From contig JACPHD010000007.1 of the NCBI GenBank assembly GCA_016188785.1, positions 1 to 40,672 on the forward strand: a stretch of 40,672 nt of DNA, given 5' to 3'. This stretch comes from Parcubacteria group bacterium (GTDB lineage Bacteria > Patescibacteriota > Patescibacteriia > Patescibacteriales > GWC2-42-12). The notes under the pieces were generated by a model. It was not told where the DNA came from. It saw only the letters and a list, made by a program, of their open reading frames with translations, and ran no database searches. Position 1 is the first letter of the stretch, and each line of letters begins with the position of its first letter. Below are positions 7,622 through 17,000 of the stretch, one piece after another. Both the position numbers and the translations under genes were made by a program.

Positions 7622-9844
7622 TTACTGATTTTTCAGCTTCCTAATAAACTCCTCGGCCGCGGCCTTAAGCGACGGATCAAGCGCGCCCGCTTTCTCGGCC
7701 GCGGCAATGGCTTCATCTTTTCTGCCGGCTTGCGCGTAAAGCAAAGACAGATTAACCAAAATTTTAGCGTTAGACGGCTCTAACTGCGACCATCTTTCAT
7801 ATAAAGCTAAAATCCGCGGCTGATCCTTTTTTATCGTGTAGTAATTTAAAGCAACTTTAATAAAATCAGCCGGATACAAACTGCCAGCGCCGCCCAGATC
7901 AAGACATTGATCAAGGGCTTCATAGCCCGTCTCCTCATCTCTAAAATAAATCGCCGCCTTAGCTAAGTAGCAAGCCGAGTCAGAATATTTTTTATTTAAA
8001 TTATAAGCATCCTGCAGAGTTTTTATGGCATTATCTTTATCGTTTCTGGTTAGATACAGCTGGGCCTTGGAAAAATAAATCGTTATCCGTCCCGGGCTGG
8101 CTTTAATAGACTCATCCATCGCTTTTAAGGCCCGATCGGAATAAAAATAAAACTTGTTTTGATTATCCTGGTTGACAATCGCCGCCGTATTTAAAGTTTG
8201 CGCCAATTGCATCTGCATCATTGAATCTAGCGAGTTGAGTTTTACATTAGCTTCGGCCAAATTTACCGCATAATCGGCTAGGTCTTTAGCCGTTGCCTTG
8301 TCCATGGCCGTTAGCGCTTCCTGCCGGCCGTTAATAACATTGATTAAGCTGGCACGGCTGTCGCGGTCTAAAGGAGTTTTATAACTTAAAGCTTTCTTAT
8401 ATTCTGCCACTCCAGCCGCTAAATCGCCCCTGGCAAATTCAGTCTGCCCCTTAATCGTGCCATCCAGCATCTTAAAAACCTTAAGATTATATTGATAGAT
8501 AACTGACAAAAAAATTAAGCCGGCCACAGCTAAAGCCGCTAATTCTTGATTAGTTAAACCCTGGCTAGCGGAAAATTCTTCCGTCTCGCCGGCGTTAAAG
8601 AGCCAATAAACATAACCCAAAGTTATGATTAAAGAAATATAAGTGACTAAAGAATCAAACACGGCTAAATTCTGGATAAAATAAGCTGTCAATAAGCAAA
8701 CCAGCAGGATAAATTCATTAGTAGAAATTTTACCCGACCGCTTGCCCTTGAATAAATAATAACCTACAGCCGCCAGAATAGACAGATAAGCTAACAGACC
8801 TGTCAGGCCGGCGGTTGAAGCTAAATCCACTAAATTATTATGCGCCCGGTCAAAATAAGTTTCCGAGCTGGTGTAATTATAAAACGAAGGGTCAAAATAT
8901 TTATCAAAAGTAATGGCATAATTGCCATAACCCGTACCCAGGAGGACATGATTGGGAAAATCCTTGAAAGCCGCTTTCCAGGAAATCAGCCTGGTCTGAA
9001 AAGTTACGGCCTGGGAATTTATTTGTATGGCTGTCCTTAAAATCTCGCTCTTATTAACAAAGGCGCTTTGCGGAAAAGAAAATATCAACACCGCGCCGAT
9101 GATGGTAGCGGCCAGAACGGCCAAGCTGTAAATTTTTACTTTTTTGCTCCGGCTATAAAAGCCGTAAAGAATAAAAAATAATAAAAAACTCGCGCCTAAG
9201 CCGACATAAGCTCCCCGAGTATGCGTTACTTTCATAACTAACAGCATGATAAAAGCCGCTATCAGATAAAGAGCGGCCAGCCAGTTTTGCCGCGGGCTTT
9301 TTTCTTGGCCGCGGCTGCGAAAAAATAAAATTAAAGCAAAATAAAAATTAAAAATAGCATAGCCGGAAACATAAGCCGTATTGCCGATGGTGCTGATCGG
9401 AGTTTTAACCAGCGCATAAAGGCAAACCGCGGCCGCGGCCATTACCGAAATGATAAACAAATTGCGCCAATCCCGCCAATCGCGAAAAACCGTAATAACA
9501 ATTAAATAAAAAATAAAAAAATGCGCGATATGAAACCAGCCCAGCATTCTTTCAATGTCTCCCCAAAAACTTAAATTAAAATCAACGCCGAAAAGCGAAG
9601 AAACCAATAAGGCGCTGAAAAAAGCTATTAGACCGAAAGTAATCCAGGATTTTTTGGGCCGAGTTTCAGGATATTTTATTATGAGCCCCAGCCAAACCAC
9701 GGCTAAAATCTCCATTAAAACATTAAAAAAAATCTGCTTGGAAGTTATGAAAGGAAAAAGCAGATTGGAAAAAACTAAAAAAACCGAAAGAAAACTTAAA
9801 TATACTCCGGTTCTCAAAATGTTTAAATAAGTTTTTAAAGTCAT
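7622..9844 (-). CDS. O-antigen ligase/polymerase-like (Wzy_C) membrane protein with C-terminal TPRs
   Basis: ~12 hydrophobic segments, LGTGYGNYAITFDKYFDPSFY...ETYFDRAHNNLVDLASTAGLTGLLAYL (Wzy_C/WaaL signature), C-terminal TPR-like repeats. Confidence 0.85.
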   Translation of the reverse strand: MTLKTYLNILRTGVYLSFLSVFLVFSNLLFPFITSKQIFFNVLMEILAVVWLGLIIKYPETRPKKSWITFGLIAFFSALLVSSLFGVDFNLSFWGDIERMLGWFHIAHFFIFYLIVITVFRDWRDWRNLFIISVMAAAAVCLYALVKTPISTIGNTAYVSGYAIFNFYFALILFFRSRGQEKSPRQNWLAALYLIAAFIMLLVMKVTHTRGAYVGLGASFLLFFILYGFYSRSKKVKIYSLAVLAATIIGAVLIFSFPQSAFVNKSEILRTAIQINSQAVTFQTRLISWKAAFKDFPNHVLLGTGYGNYAITFDKYFDPSFYNYTSSETYFDRAHNNLVDLASTAGLTGLLAYLSILAAVGYYLFKGKRSGKISTNEFILLVCLLTAYFIQNLAVFDSLVTYISLIITLGYVYWLFNAGETEEFSASQGLTNQELAALAVAGLIFLSVIYQYNLKVFKMLDGTIKGQTEFARGDLAAGVAEYKKALSYKTPLDRDSRASLINVINGRQEALTAMDKATAKDLADYAVNLAEANVKLNSLDSMMQMQLAQTLNTAAIVNQDNQNKFYFYSDRALKAMDESIKASPGRITIYFSKAQLYLTRNDKDNAIKTLQDAYNLNKKYSDSACYLAKAAIYFRDEETGYEALDQCLDLGGAGSLYPADFIKVALNYYTIKKDQPRILALYERWSQLEPSNAKILVNLSLLYAQAGRKDEAIAAAEKAGALDPSLKAAAEEFIRKLKNQ

Positions 9845-9847
9845 AAA

Positions 9848-10099
9848 TCAAGCTGGTAATTCTAATTTCTTTATTCTAATTTCATGGCCGGCTATATTTT
9901 TCCCAAGCCTGTTGTGCGCGCCCTGATTAGCCGCCATTTCAACTTCAAAACCTTGGTGCTTATGAGCAATCCCGTCAACGGCCGTAAGAACTTTATCAAT
10001 ATCTTCTTTAGTCGCCAAATTTTTCAATTTTTCTTCTAATTTTTCTTCAAAATAATCTTTAGTAACTAATTTATTAAATTGTTCAGGAGTTAAAGACAT
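9848..10099 (-). CDS. Small coiled-coil protein (paralog of 13254-13514)
   Basis: MSLTPEQFNKLVTKDYFEEKLEEKLKNLATKEDIDKVLTAVDGIAHKHQGFEVEMAANQGAHNRL; same motif order as the second copy; 3-nt gap to the next gene. Confidence 0.75.
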   Translation of the reverse strand: MSLTPEQFNKLVTKDYFEEKLEEKLKNLATKEDIDKVLTAVDGIAHKHQGFEVEMAANQGAHNRLGKNIAGHEIRIKKLELPA

Positions 10100-10164
10100 A
10101 AATTCATAAAAATTAATTTTTATAATTATATTATACCACTTTTAAAATTTCAATCAAACTTTAT

Positions 10165-12402
10165 TTACTTTTTATTAAAAGCCTTATTAAGCATACTCAC
10201 AAATTCCTCATAGCCTTTTAAGGTCTGGGGCGAACGCTCGTTAATAACGTTAACCTGCTCTACGGCCGCGTCAAAATCATTAGACAAATAATAAACTTTA
10301 GCCAAGTCCAGGCGATAATCAAACCGGTCAGGTTCAGTTTTAATCAATTCCAGATAGTATGGTATAGCGGCTTGATATTTTTTACCGTCCAAAAGATAAG
10401 CTATTATTTTCTTTAAGCCGCTGAAATCCGCGACGCCGGCTTGCCTAATTCCTTCCTGAAATAGCTGTTCGGCCCGTTTAGGCTCGTCTTTATATAGATC
10501 AGACATGAGCATTATTTTGGCGCCGCCATAGCCGGGCAATTGCCTAACCAAATCCTCTAAAACCGCGCGCGCTTCAGCCTTTTTTTTCTCTTTAGAATAT
10601 AAATTATACAATAAATAATAGGGCTCAACCCTGGTCGGACTTAATTTTTTAGATTCTAAGAGCAAATTTTCCGCTTCATCAAGCTCTTTTATGTCTTTAT
10701 AATTATTTAAAATTAACTGCCCCAAATACATTTTAGCTTTTATATCTAAAGGAAAATTAACTGAAGCGAATTTTAATTTTTCCCGGTCCAAGGCTAAATA
10801 TTTTTCTTTAACCACCGCGTTAACATCGTTTTGAGCCTCTACCACGTCTAACGATTTATTAAGCTGAACCGCGGCTTCGGTGCTGCCGAATTTATAATTT
10901 AAAGCCTGTTGAAAATTTTCATACGAACGAAAAGTGTCGGCAATAACGTAATAATAACCGATATAAATCGCGCGATTGATTTTAAGCGGCAGATAAACTA
11001 ATTTATAACCAACAAAAATATTTATTATTATTAAAATTACAAAAGCCCGGTTAAAAGCCTTATTATTAGGCTCGGCATTTTTTTTGCCATCATCATTTTT
11101 TTCTTTAAAACTAACCAGTCCGATCAAGAAAAAATATAAAAACGAAGTGTTGATTGTGTCAAAAACGAAAAAATTATGCAGGCCATAAGCGATTAGCAAG
11201 CTGAATAAAACCGCGAATTTATAATAATCTTCCAGTCTGGCTTTAAACAGCAAATAAAACAAATAAATTAAAATCGCCAGATAAGCGGCCAGGCCTAAAA
11301 TTCCGCCGGCCATGAGCTGATCTAAATAAACGTTATGCGTGCGGTCAAACCAGTTTTCCGAAATATCCGGCGTATAATATTTATTGTAAATTATATCAAA
11401 ATTTTCCAGCCCCGCGCCAAGCAGAGGATGAAATTTAAAATCTTTTAACGCCATGCGCCAGACGGTTAAACGATTTAACACTGCTCCATCTTCAATTGAA
11501 ATCGTGGCCAGCCGCCGCACAAATTCTATTTTAGAATCAGCTAAATTGGCGCGGAAGAAAAAAAATGTTCCACACAATATGATAAAAATAGCTAAAATCA
11601 CGAGATATTTTCTTTTGGCTTTGCCCGGTAGAGGTTCGACCTCCTCCGCCAGCTGGCGGATGGAGGTCGAACCTCTTTGAACAGCAGGCTGGAAAATCGC
11701 ATTAATAAGAAAATAAAAAAATATTCCCGCCACCAAGCCTAAAATCGCGCCTCTGGTTGAGGTTAAAAATAAAACTAACAGATTAACCGCGATCGCGGCT
11801 AAAGTAAAATAGCGATAATTTTTATCGGTTTCATTAAAATAATAATACACGCCCAGTCCGACGGCGACCAGTAAATAGCCGGCTAGAAACGCCGCGTTGC
11901 CGATGGTTGAGGTAACCCGTCCGATACCGGCCTCAAACACCGGCAAAAGATTAAATTTCTGCCCTAAACCGTAAAGCGAAACTATAGCGCTCGCTATTAA
12001 AATCAACCTGATATAAAACAACCAATCTTTTTTATAACGTAAAAACACCTGCAGCAAAAATAAATAAACCGCTAAATAAATCAGGCTGATAACGCCTTCC
12101 ATTCTTTCAAAATCCGACCAAAAACTTTTATAAAAGTCGTAGCCAAGACTAGCCGCCACTAGTTGAACGAATAAAAAAATAATCACCAGCTTAAACGCCC
12201 AATTAAAACGTGGCCGGTATTTTTTAAAATTTAAAGCCAGTAATAGCAGATATAAACTCAAACCCAGCTGCAGGAGTAGGCGAAAAAAAATCGTTCTGGT
12301 AATAATAAACGGAAAATAAAAGCCTTGAATAAAAATCAGCGCCAGAAAGGGAACGGCGTATAATAAAATTCTAGTATATTTTTCTAATTTTAGTTCAAGC
12401 AT
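10165..12402 (-). CDS. O-antigen ligase/polymerase-like (Wzy_C) membrane protein with C-terminal TPRs
   Basis: GRVTSTIGNAAFLAGYL; LGAGLENFDIIYNKYYTPDISENWFDRTHNVYLDQLMAGGILGLAAYL; TPR-like C-terminus; paralogous to 7622-9844. Confidence 0.85.
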   Translation of the reverse strand: MLELKLEKYTRILLYAVPFLALIFIQGFYFPFIITRTIFFRLLLQLGLSLYLLLLALNFKKYRPRFNWAFKLVIIFLFVQLVAASLGYDFYKSFWSDFERMEGVISLIYLAVYLFLLQVFLRYKKDWLFYIRLILIASAIVSLYGLGQKFNLLPVFEAGIGRVTSTIGNAAFLAGYLLVAVGLGVYYYFNETDKNYRYFTLAAIAVNLLVLFLTSTRGAILGLVAGIFFYFLINAIFQPAVQRGSTSIRQLAEEVEPLPGKAKRKYLVILAIFIILCGTFFFFRANLADSKIEFVRRLATISIEDGAVLNRLTVWRMALKDFKFHPLLGAGLENFDIIYNKYYTPDISENWFDRTHNVYLDQLMAGGILGLAAYLAILIYLFYLLFKARLEDYYKFAVLFSLLIAYGLHNFFVFDTINTSFLYFFLIGLVSFKEKNDDGKKNAEPNNKAFNRAFVILIIINIFVGYKLVYLPLKINRAIYIGYYYVIADTFRSYENFQQALNYKFGSTEAAVQLNKSLDVVEAQNDVNAVVKEKYLALDREKLKFASVNFPLDIKAKMYLGQLILNNYKDIKELDEAENLLLESKKLSPTRVEPYYLLYNLYSKEKKKAEARAVLEDLVRQLPGYGGAKIMLMSDLYKDEPKRAEQLFQEGIRQAGVADFSGLKKIIAYLLDGKKYQAAIPYYLELIKTEPDRFDYRLDLAKVYYLSNDFDAAVEQVNVINERSPQTLKGYEEFVSMLNKAFNKK
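11630..11676. repeat. In-frame palindromic repeat within the O-antigen-ligase-like gene
   Basis: AGAGGTTCGACCTCC-TCCGCCAGCTGGCGGA-TGGAGGTCGAACCTCT; translated in the host ORF as QRGSTSIRQLAEEVEPL. Confidence 0.85.
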
Positions 12403-12418
12403 AAAAATAAAATTTTCA

Positions 12419-12524
12419 AATCACAATTTTCAATTTTCAATGAATTTTCAATGTTTTAATTTTCAATTGAAAATTTAATAATTGATTATTCATTGAAAAT
12501 TGGTACTTGAAAATTGAAAATTAT
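12419..12524. repeat. AT-rich inverted-repeat array (TTTTCAATTTTCAATGAATTTTCAAT...ATTGAAAATT)
   Basis: Homologous in layout to 17897-18015. Confidence 0.75.
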
Positions 12525-13264
12525 CTTCTTAGTCCTTCAATTCTTCTCTCAATCGCCTCTTTGTTCTCCGGCTGCTTCTTTTCCAGCTGGCGCCAGATTT
12601 CAATGGCTTCTTCATATCTTTTTTGCTCCGCCAGCCAATGAGCATAATCGTTTAAAACCAAAGTATCGCCTTCCGTACTTTTTTTAATAGCCTCTAGGCC
12701 CAGCTTATAAGTCGCCTCCGCCTTTTTGCCGTCGCCAATGGCCTTATAATAATCGGCCAATTTAACATAGCTTTCCGGAATATATTGATTTAATTCAATG
12801 GCTTTTTTATAAGCGAACTCCGCGCTTTTAAAGGCTTTTACTTTTAATAAAACATCAGCCAAATTCTGCCAGGCGACTCTGGCCCGGCTTTCTAACTTTA
12901 AAGATTCTAAATAAGCGTCATAAGACTGGCGGTAATGGCCTAAATATTTTTCATAAATCGCCAAGTTATTATAATCGGCCAGCAATTGTTCTTTTTCCTT
13001 AGCCACAGCCAAGTCAGCTTTAATTTTTTCTATTTGATTTTCAAACTGAAGGCGCGCTTCAGGCGCCAGCTCTACCGCTTCTGTCCAGATTAAATTTTTC
13101 TCATCGTCTAATAAAGTAAAACCGGTTTCAAAAGCAGTCCTGCCTTTTTCTCCGCTATTTTTATTAAAATACCAAAAACCGCCGGCCGCGATTGTTAGAG
13201 TCAAAATAATAACTATTAAAATTTTGTATTTTTGCATAAAACTAGTAAAATTTTTATATAACAA
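12521..13264 (-). CDS. Membrane-anchored TPR protein
   Basis: N-terminal TM (ILIVIILTLTIAAGGFWYF), repeated TPR motifs (AWQNLADVLLKVKAFKSAEFAYKKAIELNQYIPESYVKLADYYKAIGDGKKAEATYKLGL). Confidence 0.85.
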   Translation of the reverse strand: MLYKNFTSFMQKYKILIVIILTLTIAAGGFWYFNKNSGEKGRTAFETGFTLLDDEKNLIWTEAVELAPEARLQFENQIEKIKADLAVAKEKEQLLADYNNLAIYEKYLGHYRQSYDAYLESLKLESRARVAWQNLADVLLKVKAFKSAEFAYKKAIELNQYIPESYVKLADYYKAIGDGKKAEATYKLGLEAIKKSTEGDTLVLNDYAHWLAEQKRYEEAIEIWRQLEKKQPENKEAIERRIEGLRR

Positions 13265-13514
13265 CCTGACTTACGCTAAGCTCTTTTTCCAAAACTTTCA
13301 CCCTTTTATTGGTTTTAATAAATTTTTTCTCAAAGCGCTCATGAGCGCCTACATTAGCCGCCATTTCAACTTCAAAATTTTGGTGTTTTTTGGCAACACC
13401 ATCCACAGCCGTAAGAATCTTATTTATATCCTCTTTAGTCGCCATCTCTTGTTTTAATTCTTTTAAATCTTCTTTGGTTGCTAACTTATTAAATTGCTCG
13501 GGAGTTAATGACAT
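13254..13514 (-). CDS. Small coiled-coil protein (paralog of 9848-10099)
   Basis: MSLTPEQFNKLATKEDLKELKQEMATKEDINKILTAVDGVAKKHQNFEVEMAANVGAHERFEKKF; overlaps the next gene by 11 nt. Confidence 0.75.
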   Translation of the reverse strand: MSLTPEQFNKLATKEDLKELKQEMATKEDINKILTAVDGVAKKHQNFEVEMAANVGAHERFEKKFIKTNKRVKVLEKELSVSQVVI

Positions 13515-13554
13515 AAATTTATTATTTTATTATTTTTTCAACATATATTTAGAT

Positions 13555-13582
13555 TGTCATTGCGGGCTTGACCCGCAATCCA
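13555..13582. repeat. Left half of the REP-like repeat (GTCATTGCGGGCTTGACCCGCAATCCAG)
   Basis: Identical to 341-368. Confidence 0.85.
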
Positions 13583-13599
13583 GGGGTGGGCCGTATAAA

Positions 13600-13893
13600 T
13601 TATATTTCATTATATAAATCTCGCCACGTAGAATTTTCTTTTTCTACTAATTCTATCTTCCATTTTCTTTGCCAATTTTTTAATTGTTTTTCCCTGTTAA
13701 TTGCATCTCTAACGTCATTATAGACTTCGCAATAAACTAATTTATCAACTTTATATTTTTTGGTAAAACCATCATAAATTCCTTGTTTATGTTTATCTAT
13801 TCTATCGGCTAAATTTGAAGTTACTCCTATATACAATGTGCCGTTTCTTTTACTGGCCAAAAGATAGACATAATAATATCTTTCCTCCTTCAT
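13600..13893 (-). CDS. Stand-alone GIY-YIG nuclease-domain protein
   Basis: YYYVYLLASKRNGTLYIGVTSNLADRIDKHKQGIYDGFTKKYKVDKLVYCEVYNDVRDAINREKQLKNWQRKWKIELVE; start reassigned to internal Met at 13893, because upstream codons derive from the flanking repeat. Confidence 0.9.
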   Translation of the reverse strand: MKEERYYYVYLLASKRNGTLYIGVTSNLADRIDKHKQGIYDGFTKKYKVDKLVYCEVYNDVRDAINREKQLKNWQRKWKIELVEKENSTWRDLYNEI

Positions 13894-13923
13894 AATATTA
13901 TTTAATCTTGTTGCCGCTGAAAT

Positions 13924-13983
13924 CTGGATTGCGGCTCGCCCGCCCGGCCCAACGGTCGTTCGAGCAGGGGAGGCCGCAATGAC
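13924..13983. repeat. Right half of the REP-like repeat (CTGGATTGCGG ... CCGCAATGAC)
   Basis: Inverted relative to 13555-13582; flanks the GIY-YIG gene. Confidence 0.75.
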
Positions 13984-14017
13984 ATAATAAATTATACTTT
14001 TTCCCTTAACAAAAAGC

Positions 14018-14067
14018 AACCCCTCACCCAGCCCCGCATCTGCGGGGCTGGGGTGAGGGGCGCTTGT
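14018..14067 (-). terminator. Rho-independent terminator of the S-layer-like gene
   Basis: CCCCTCACCCAGCCCCGCA-TC-TGCGGGGCTGGGGTGAGGGG hairpin, followed on the minus strand by TTGCTTTTT. Confidence 0.8.
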
Positions 14068-14088
14068 CTAGCTGAAGTTCAACAATTA

Positions 14089-17000
14089 TTAGAAGCTCTG
14101 GCTGGTGGTCATATCTTTCAGCAGGAAGCCGTTGGTCCAGTCAGCCGTAGCGGTCGTGTGAGCGCTGGCTGATCGGTCTGACCAGATATTGCCTTCATTA
14201 GCAGTATAAGTGCCATCAGCGCCGGCAGTGAAAGCGCCGACGGTCGCTCCGGCCGTAGTGTCAGCGGCAAAAGAGACGGTAATGGTGCTGGTATTCTTAA
14301 CGAAACTGGATACCGTGCCTCTAACCTCGTAAGTAACAGCGACTGGGCCAATAGTCTCTACCGTATCGTCAATCGCGCTATCCAATAAACTTACATTGGC
14401 GCTAGTGCCGTTCCATGTCGGAGTCAAGCCGGTTGTAGTCAGAGCCGTACCCTGGCTATCAAATAATTTAACCGAGGTAATAGTCGCACTGCTGGTTACA
14501 AAATTAAAGGCTAATTGCTTGATGTCAATATTACCCGCATTATCAGCCACGACCGAGAACTTAAACAACCTGGTAGTCGGCGCTGTGCCAGCATCAAGCA
14601 AGGCAAAAGTCGGTTTAGACTTTCTGACATAGAAAGTATTATTAGTCAAATCAGCTGAACCAACCGTGGTGACAGAAGTGCCGGAATCGCCAGTGGCGTT
14701 AAAGCCTTCATTCCAATCAAAAGTTATCGCGCCAGAAGCGCCGGAAGCGCCCGCGCCCGTACCCACAGAGGTCAAATCAACATAAACGTCAAGGTTGGCA
14801 GAACCATTGGCCGGCACATAAAGGGTCAAGCCGGCATAGGTAGCGGTAGCGCTAACATCGGCGGCGGCAAAGGCTAACACCTGCGTTGATTGCTGGGTCG
14901 CGCCGGCTTTATCTCTATATTTAATGGTTATGCCGGTAGTTGAAGTGGCAAAGTTATTTGGAACTTTAAGCTTCAACTTGTCAATGGTAAAGCCTTCGTT
15001 AGCAGCGCTGAAAGTGAACTGCGCCAGGTTATTGCCGGTTGAACCGCCGATTAGAATAGCCGCGGTCGGCTTAGCCCCGTTGGTCGCGGTTAATGAGCCT
15101 GAACCAACCGTAATGGTCTGCATGGCATTAGTGGCAGATCCGCCGGTAACTGCCTTGCTGGTGTTTAAACCAACGCCATCGGCCGACACATTAGCTATCC
15201 AGGAACCGACATTGGCACCTGATTTTATGTCGCCATACAAATCAATCACTTTGCCGTTAGAAGCGGCTAAGTTAAAGCTTACCGTATAAATGTTAGAAGT
15301 TGAAATGCTAGTCTTAATATCACCCAAAGCCGCGCCGGTAGCATGATCTTTGATGTACATTCTGGTAATAGTGGATGAATTGGCGTTAGCGGCTGTCAAA
15401 GCAATGGTAATTGAATTTACGGTTACGCCTTCGGCCGCACCAGCGCCGATCACAAATGAAGATAATTTAGCGTCATTAGTGCCAGCGGCTACGGTTTGGT
15501 TGCCAAAACCGGAAAACTTAGTCGCGGTTAAAGCGGCGGAAGTGATATTTAAGATAAAGGCGGTGGTGTCAGTGGCCGGCCGGTTCAAAGTGCCTAAAGA
15601 GGTCATTCTCTGAACGTTGGAAGAACCAGTGCCGATAGTAATGGCCACAGTTTCGCCGCCAGCATAGCTGGTGGAAGTGGTAGTCTTGACATCACCCACG
15701 ATTTTAACTTTAGCCGTAGTGCCGGCTTTCACTATAAAGGTTGAACCAAAAGTGAAGTTAACATCCGTGGCTTCGGTTAAATTCTTGGTCGTGCCTAATT
15801 GAGTATCAGCCGCCGTATCTTTAGCGCCGGTAACTACAACTTTGCCGTTTAAGATACCGCCATTAGCTCCGCCAACTATGTTGGCCTGAATATCCAAGTT
15901 TTGCACTTTAATGTCTTCGCCTGAAGCCGTAAAGTCAAAAATAGCCAAAGTCTGATTGGTCGCGTCCACGGCCACGTCATTGGTCGGAGAATTTGAAGCT
16001 CGGCTTACAGCCAAGTCTCCGGCCGCGATTAACCAATTAGCGCTGGAACCAGGTTTAATTACCGTGAAAGTGCCGGCTTGGTAAGGTTCAATGTAGACAT
16101 TATAGCTGGCGTCTTTAACTATGATATCCTGCTGATTCTGGAATGACATGTAGAAAGTTCTGGTTGAACCGTTAGTGATGTCAGCCCTGACGCTTACCGT
16201 CTTGGAACTGCCTTTAGGCACTACCAACGGCGCCGCGGTTAAATCAAAATCAACCACATTGCCGGTAGTCATAGCGGCCACGATCGGGCCGACTTGAGCG
16301 CCGGAAATGCTTAACTTAAGGTTCTTTAAGTCAGTCAATTGGATTGAACCAACCGCAGTCATTTTTAATCTTTCCACTTTCAATTCCTGACTAGTGCTCT
16401 GTAAAGTAAAGCGCCAGACTTCCTGATCATTGGCCGGAGTAATTGAAGTGTCAACTCCGGTCGGAATATTGAATGAACCGCTGGTAAAGGTCAATTTGCC
16501 CAAATCAGTGGCATTGGCGGTTGACATTAAGTTGCCGGAAGCCGGGAAAGTGCCGCTAACGGCCGCGCCGTCAGTGACTACATCAGTAGCCGCGACAACG
16601 CCGAAGCCAATCGTCTTGCCCGAAGTGGCGGCAAAATTCATGTCGCCGACCAAGGTAATTGATTTAGTGGTGCCTTTAGCCACCGTGAACAAACCGGAGG
16701 CGTTGTTAAAGGTAACAAAATTTGAAGAGATGGACGAACCGTCGGTTAATCTAGTAGCTCCATCATAAAGATAGAGGTTGTCCAAATCAGTATCCGCGGA
16801 AATGCCGGTTCTCTTAAATTTAAGATTCTTAACCTTAACGTCGCCATCGGCGGCTGCGGTAAAGTTGACTTTAACAAAGGAAACGTTGGCCTGGCCGTTG
16901 CCTGTAACAGCCGTAGTGTCAGTAATTACCGTGGCTGAAGCCGGGGTGTCTGCGGCCAAGGCAGCGGTTAAGCCCGTACCTGCGCCAGCCACTCCGCCCG

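Noticed and set aside
13390-13617. 75-aa ORF ending CHCGLDPQSRGGPYKLYFII
   Set aside because: Antisense to the coiled-coil gene; its C-terminus is repeat sequence.
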